Positions 60,907 through 64,000 of a stretch of 64,000 nucleotides of DNA are shown here, piece after piece. This DNA is from Conus ventricosus (taxonomy: Eukaryota; Mollusca; Gastropoda; Neogastropoda; Conidae). The notes under the pieces were generated by a model. That model did not search any database, was not told where the DNA came from, and worked only from the letters and a program-made list of their open reading frames with translations. The position numbers and the translations under genes are program-made. The DNA lies in NCBI GenBank assembly GCA_018398815.1, contig CM031600.1, positions 56,170,188 through 56,234,187 on the forward strand, written 5' to 3'. How positions within the stretch are numbered: the first letter of the stretch is position 1; every line of letters starts with the position of its first letter.

Positions 60907-63900
60907 AAACAGGAATGGAACACTTGAGTGCGCAAGCGCTCACACAAAAATAAACGCACGCGAGCAAGCACACAGGTACACAATCAAAAAATTTACGCAA
61001 GTGAACGGGAGATGATGCATGAAAGAATAGTAGGCCAACAGCCCGTAAGCAATACGTGACAACAAATCAAAGAATGAATTTATCCACAGTCGCACGCGAA
61101 AAGACGGTGATCCAACATGTTACTGCGGAGTTTGAAGGCATAAAAAATAAACTTAGCCAGATTCACTGTTGATGTTTGGAACAGTGGTATTGAGAATGGT
61201 TAATTTATGTGTTCTGTAGAACAACAAATGGAAACCTGACAGATATTTCTTACGTAGGTCGTCATAAATCGGGCAGTAGAACAAAAAATGGGTTTCATCT
61301 TCTTGAGAGGCTAGACAAAAAGGACATTGTAACACGTCGACATATTCTGGTTTGTATCTATATCTGTTACACTTCAGATCCGTTATTCCCAAGCGAAATT
61401 TAGTGAACAGTTTCTAACGTAATGTGAATTAATAACATCGAAATATTGTTCACGCTCCAGTAAGCTTTTAAAACTACAGTAAAGTTCGTAACGGTTGCTG
61501 TCAGAGAGTTTTGACGACCAATTTTGTTTAGCACAATCAATCAATCGTTGTTTAAATTCCTTCAGGAAACTTTCTCTGTTTCTGACACCCTGTGAACACC
61601 ATACATGTCCAAAACCATTTACACACAACATTCTTCTGACTTTAGTGGCCCACGTTTCCTTTCCTCTATCGTCCATGTCTTTAAGCATTTGGTAAGCCAT
61701 GTTAGAAAATCTGTTTTCAGGTAATGCACAAAGTCTAAGCCAATAAGAAATGCACCGTACTGAAGCTTGAACAAAGAGAGGAAAACGACCAAGTTCACCA
61801 TACACCATTAGATTTGGTGTACGGAGAGCTACATTCAGCAACCGTTTACATGCAAATAAATGTACTTTTTCTATCTCTTCTATTTCATCAGTACCCCAAA
61901 TTTCTGACACGTACAACAGTATTGGTACAATCTGGGCATCAAAGAGCTGAAAGAATATTTTTGGGTCAGTACAACTGATTCTCCACATGGTTCTAAATAT
62001 GTCTACAACACATTTCTTTGCTTTTGTAATGATGTCTTCGACAGACAATTTGCGGCTCAGGCGAGTAGTAAAGTTGAGGCCGAGGTATTTGTAAACGTTT
62101 ACTACTTCAACGTCTTGGGTTCCATAATTCCATTTTTCATGTTTTGATAAGTAGCCCCCATTTCTGAACACCATTATTTTTGTTTTACTGAGGTTCACTT
62201 TCAGTCCAAGTTCTGCCGATATTACAAATAAATTGTTTAGCTGAGTTTGAAGACCACACGGGCTGGACGAAAACAAAGCAATATCATCAGCAAACATTAG
62301 CAAAAATAACTCAGTAGTGTCAGGTCTAAGCTGGAAGCCATGTTTACCGTTATTGATGATATAAGCAGCTAATTCGTTAATAATAAAAGAAGATAAAATT
62401 GGAGAAGCCAAACAGCCCTGCTTAAGTCCTTGAAGGCATTCAAAATAGTCGGTATAAACCAGATCATCTCTTACGCAAAATTTCACAGAGTTGTACATTG
62501 ATTGGAGCGCTGAAAGCATTTTACCACCGATTCCGATCTTTAGTAAAATATTCCACAGTACATGTCTCTTGACCGTGTCGAACGCTTTCTGAAAATCGAC
62601 AAAGGCTACATAAATCTTTCTGTTCAGAGCGAGATATTTCTGAACTAAGGCATTTAATGTGAAAATATGATCGATTGTTGAATAATCTTTGCGGAAACCA
62701 GCCTGTGTTTCAGATATAATATTGTATGTATTCGACCATTCTGACAACCTCTTATTTAATATATAAGTATACAGTTTGCTGAGGCAAGACAAAAGAGCAA
62801 TACCACGATAGTTATCGGGATTATTAATGTCTCCTTTTTTATGGAGTGGAAATATGATAGCTTTAGACCATTCACTGGGATACGTACCCTTGGAAAACAA
62901 AGCATTAAAATACTTTGTCAAAAAAGGGACAATCGCATCCTGTGAGACTTTTAAAACTTCATTTATTAACCCATCAGGTCCAGCTGCTTTTCCCGATTTG
63001 GAATGTTTTATAGCTTCTTTAACCTCTAATTCTGATATATCAATATTTAGGCAATCAAACAAGTTGTCAGCTTCGTTACCCTCTGGCTCAAAAATACCGT
63101 GAACGTGTTGTTCAGCATTGTCATTTAAGAGATTAGAAAAGTGACGAAACCAGTCTTCTTTTGGTATGTTATTTTTTAGTCTGGTTTTACGTTTCCATTT
63201 CTTTATTTCTTTCCAGAATGCCTGCGAATTATGTCGATTGTTGACAAGTCTATCTACAGTTTCCTTTTTGAATTCTTTTCCCTTAATTCTAAGAGTAGTT
63301 TTATACTTTTTCCTTTCCTGTACGTACGATGATCTGTTTTCTAGTTTCTTGTTTCTATTAAAGATTCTTAACGCTTTTCTTGCGTTCTTCTTTAACAGGC
63401 GACAATCTTTGTCGAACCAAGGCTTACTTTGTTTAGAGCATACATGAGAGAGAGAGAAAGAGAGAGAGAGAGACCAAGCATTTATGTTAAAGTCATAAAG
63501 CAAATGGGGACCTATTAAAGATTTAAAGTCATAACAGAAACTGGTACTCATTAAGTCTATTCATTAAAGATTTACAGTCATAAAAGAAACCAGGACTCAT
63601 CAAAGACTATCCATTAAAAATTTACAGTCATAACAGAAACCAGTACTCATTAAAGTCTATCCATTAAAGATTTACAGTCATAACAGAAACCAGTACTCAT
63701 TAAAGTCTATTCATTAAGGATTTAATGTCATAACAGAAACCAGTACTCATTGAAGTCTACCCATTAAAGATTTTAAAGTCATAACAGAAATGGGGGCTCA
63801 TTAAAGACTTAAAAATAAAATGCATATGAACACTGCTGTGTCCATCATATAGCAACATCACGCATGCACTCTGAACTTTGTTTTACACAGATTGTATAGA

Positions 63901-64000
63901 CCAGAAAGCGTGTTAACAGTAGAAAATATAAATCATTAATATAAAAATGAATTAAACACTGTTCCAAGAACATTCAAGGAAAATTACCTGCTTCTTGTTT
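51921..64000 (-). CDS. IFT74: IFT74, intraflagellar transport protein (3' half, ten full exons plus an exon tip)
   Basis: Coiled-coil subunit of the IFT-B core, which carries tubulin and other cargo along cilia with its partner IFT81. Minus-strand exons, 5' to 3': 64000-63988 (tip), 60399-60291, 58775-58655, 58176-58123, 57704-57664, 55373-55316, 54911-54791, 54383-54220, 53188-53063, 52808-52748 and 52039-51921. They join in phase to give [20 protein letters not shown], then [38 protein letters not shown], a broken [86 protein letters not shown] and MECDYTPI. This is the order and content of animal IFT74 to its C-terminus. Introns host a LINE, two SINEs and a micro-insertion. Two exons carry 1-nt frameshifts, probably sequence errors. 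Confidence 0.93.
52748..52808 (-). CDS. IFT74: IFT74 exon: [20 protein letters not shown]
   Basis: Acceptor GTTGCAG, donor GTATCC. The NLE(R/K)KWQHxEQNNF motif is diagnostic for IFT74. Confidence 0.93.
53063..53188 (-). CDS. IFT74: IFT74 exon: [18 protein letters not shown] to ENETYTQ
   Basis: Exactly 42 codons, phase 0 at both ends; acceptor CAACAG, donor GTCGGT. Coiled-coil heptads throughout. Confidence 0.92.
54220..54383 (-). CDS. IFT74: IFT74 exon: [18 protein letters not shown] to AEDKKK
   Basis: Acceptor ACACAG, donor GTTAGT. Long coiled-coil segment with [20 protein letters not shown]. Confidence 0.92.
54791..54911 (-). CDS. IFT74: IFT74 exon: [20 protein letters not shown]
   Basis: Acceptor TTACAG, donor GTTAGT. 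Continues [20 protein letters not shown]; ends with one base that pairs in phase with the next exon. Confidence 0.92.
55316..55373 (-). CDS. IFT74: IFT74 exon with one extra base
   Basis: Reads RKIMEVE, then shifts frame to [11 protein letters not shown], matching the family's RK...IEANI-ALL region. Removing one C of the CC at 55351-55352 (plus strand) would restore 19 codons and the phase of both neighbours. Confidence 0.82.
56128..56875 (+). mobile_element. tRNA-headed SINE, copy 2 (diverged)
   Basis: Plus-strand copy in an IFT74 intron. The head at 56150-56205 keeps a diverged A box (GTGGTTGGCGAC) and B-box region (GGGCTTGATTCAC). The body shares CCCAGAGTTGAGTT, GGATTGCCAGTGCC and other blocks with the copies at 16700 and 59251. 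It ends in an A-rich tail followed by CA repeats at about 56860-56900. Confidence 0.8.
57102..57147 (-). mobile_element. 46-bp 5'-truncated insertion of the I-like LINE
   Basis: The 46 bases are the reverse complement of the 3' end of the LINE at 45065-48815 (GGCCCTTTGCGGTCGGCTGG ... ATTATCTTATC), with about one difference. They are flanked by TGGCTGTGCCATGG at 57088-57101 and 57148-57161, a perfect 14-bp target-site duplication, the same length as that of the large copy. Confidence 0.88.
57664..57704 (-). CDS. IFT74: IFT74 short exon: [14 protein letters not shown]
   Basis: 41 bp; acceptor TGACAG, donor GTAAGT. Matches the family's TFIETFEETKNQEL block. Confidence 0.88.
58123..58176 (-). 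CDS. IFT74: IFT74 short exon: [15 protein letters not shown]
   Basis: 54 bp; acceptor TTCCAG, donor [18 protein letters not shown] is almost unchanged across animals. Confidence 0.92.
58655..58775 (-). CDS. IFT74: IFT74 exon: [14 protein letters not shown]
   Basis: 121 bp; acceptor AACAG, donor GTACGC. Continues [20 protein letters not shown]; strongly conserved core of the protein. Confidence 0.95.
59251..60110 (-). mobile_element. tRNA-headed SINE, copy 3, with 13-bp target duplication
   Basis: Best-preserved copy. On the minus strand it begins GACCAGCCGCCATGG at 60110, has an A-box region (GTGGTTAGCGTCGCG) and a perfect B box GGTTCGAATCC at 60054-60044, a body of about 750 bp, and a poly-A tail. 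TTTTGTCAAACTT flanks it at 59238-59250 and 60111-60123. At ~860 bp it is long for a SINE. The tRNA-like head indicates pol III transcription, known for such elements. An open frame in the body is shared with copy 1. Confidence 0.88.
60291..60399 (-). CDS. IFT74: IFT74 exon with one missing base
   Basis: Acceptor TTCCAG, donor GTGAGA. Reads [20 protein letters not shown] and RMRGT, then a frame break near 60322-60324 (GGG on the plus strand), after which the family-like [10 protein letters not shown] appears in the next frame. One more base in the run restores phase with the following exon. Confidence 0.88.
60852..60901. repeat. (CT)n microsatellite
   Basis: About 50 bases of CT in an IFT74 intron. 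Confidence 0.93.
61150..63440 (-). mobile_element. LINE, 5'-truncated, nearly intact reverse transcriptase
   Basis: One minus-strand frame runs without interruption from 63551 to 61383; its element-derived part starts near 63440 ([20 protein letters not shown]). RT motifs are complete: [51 protein letters not shown] (catalytic D), [13 protein letters not shown] and [10 protein letters not shown] (catalytic DD), then [20 protein letters not shown] as a zinc-binding tail. A single frameshift at about 61400 separates the last part (61392-61153, [18 protein letters not shown]). No endonuclease is present upstream, so the copy is 5' truncated. The clade is uncertain. It sits in an IFT74 intron in the sense orientation. 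Confidence 0.88.
63490..63810. repeat. 50-bp minisatellite, about six copies
   Basis: TCATAACAGAAACCAGTACT recurs every 50 bases (roughly 63530, 63580, 63630, 63680, 63730, 63780), with the outer copies more diverged and the first shortened. The array lies in an IFT74 intron, between the LINE's truncated 5' edge and the window-edge exon. Confidence 0.92.
63988..64000 (-). CDS. IFT74: IFT74 exon tip at the window edge
   Basis: The last 13 bases read AAACAAGAAGCAG on the minus strand, followed by donor GTAATT. KQEA plus the V completed by the next exon (KQEAVRLYDQ) matches the family's KQEAV block. Short, but phase and residues agree. Confidence 0.75.

Overview
This is animal genomic DNA with spliced genes, large introns and dense microsatellites and transposon debris. 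Two conserved animal genes are recognisable: SERBP1/HABP4 (plus strand) and IFT74 (minus strand). The style of the mobile elements (I-like and other non-LTR retrotransposons, tRNA-headed SINEs, hAT-like relics) suggests a lophotrochozoan, perhaps a mollusc. That species-level guess is inference.

Layout. 1-1521: no gene. 1522-10123: one LTR retrotransposon with ~2.3 kb LTRs and an ACACT target duplication, in badly corrupted sequence. 10124-24300: no firm host gene; relics of three non-LTR retrotransposons, a tRNA-headed SINE, an 83-bp tandem array, microsatellites, and a second corrupted block (19403-22770) bounded by poly-G tracts. 23539-24491: a tentative small spliced minus-strand gene with a housekeeping-type motif cluster. 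24816-25882: a hAT-like element with terminal inverted repeats and target duplication. 30366-42097: six consecutive exons of SERBP1/HABP4; the exon(s) for the N-terminus were not found. Its introns hold a second inverted-repeat element and a decayed transposon-like gene. 43205-44500: hAT-family fragments. 45065-48815: an I-like LINE with a 14-bp target duplication. 51921-64000: the 3' half of IFT74 (ten full exons plus an exon tip at the window edge), with introns hosting two SINEs, a 46-bp LINE micro-insertion, a nearly intact LINE and a 50-bp minisatellite.

The two host genes converge (SERBP1 plus, IFT74 minus) and are unrelated in function: one is an mRNA/ribosome-binding protein, the other a core component of intraflagellar transport. 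Four single-base frameshifts occur in otherwise conserved exons (two in the last SERBP1 exon, two in IFT74). Together with two homopolymer-smeared blocks they point to an under-polished assembly rather than to pseudogenes. I found no clearly new biological system. The most distinctive items are the hidden LTR element, the SINE family with a shared reading frame, the 46-bp LINE insertion and the small spliced-gene candidate.
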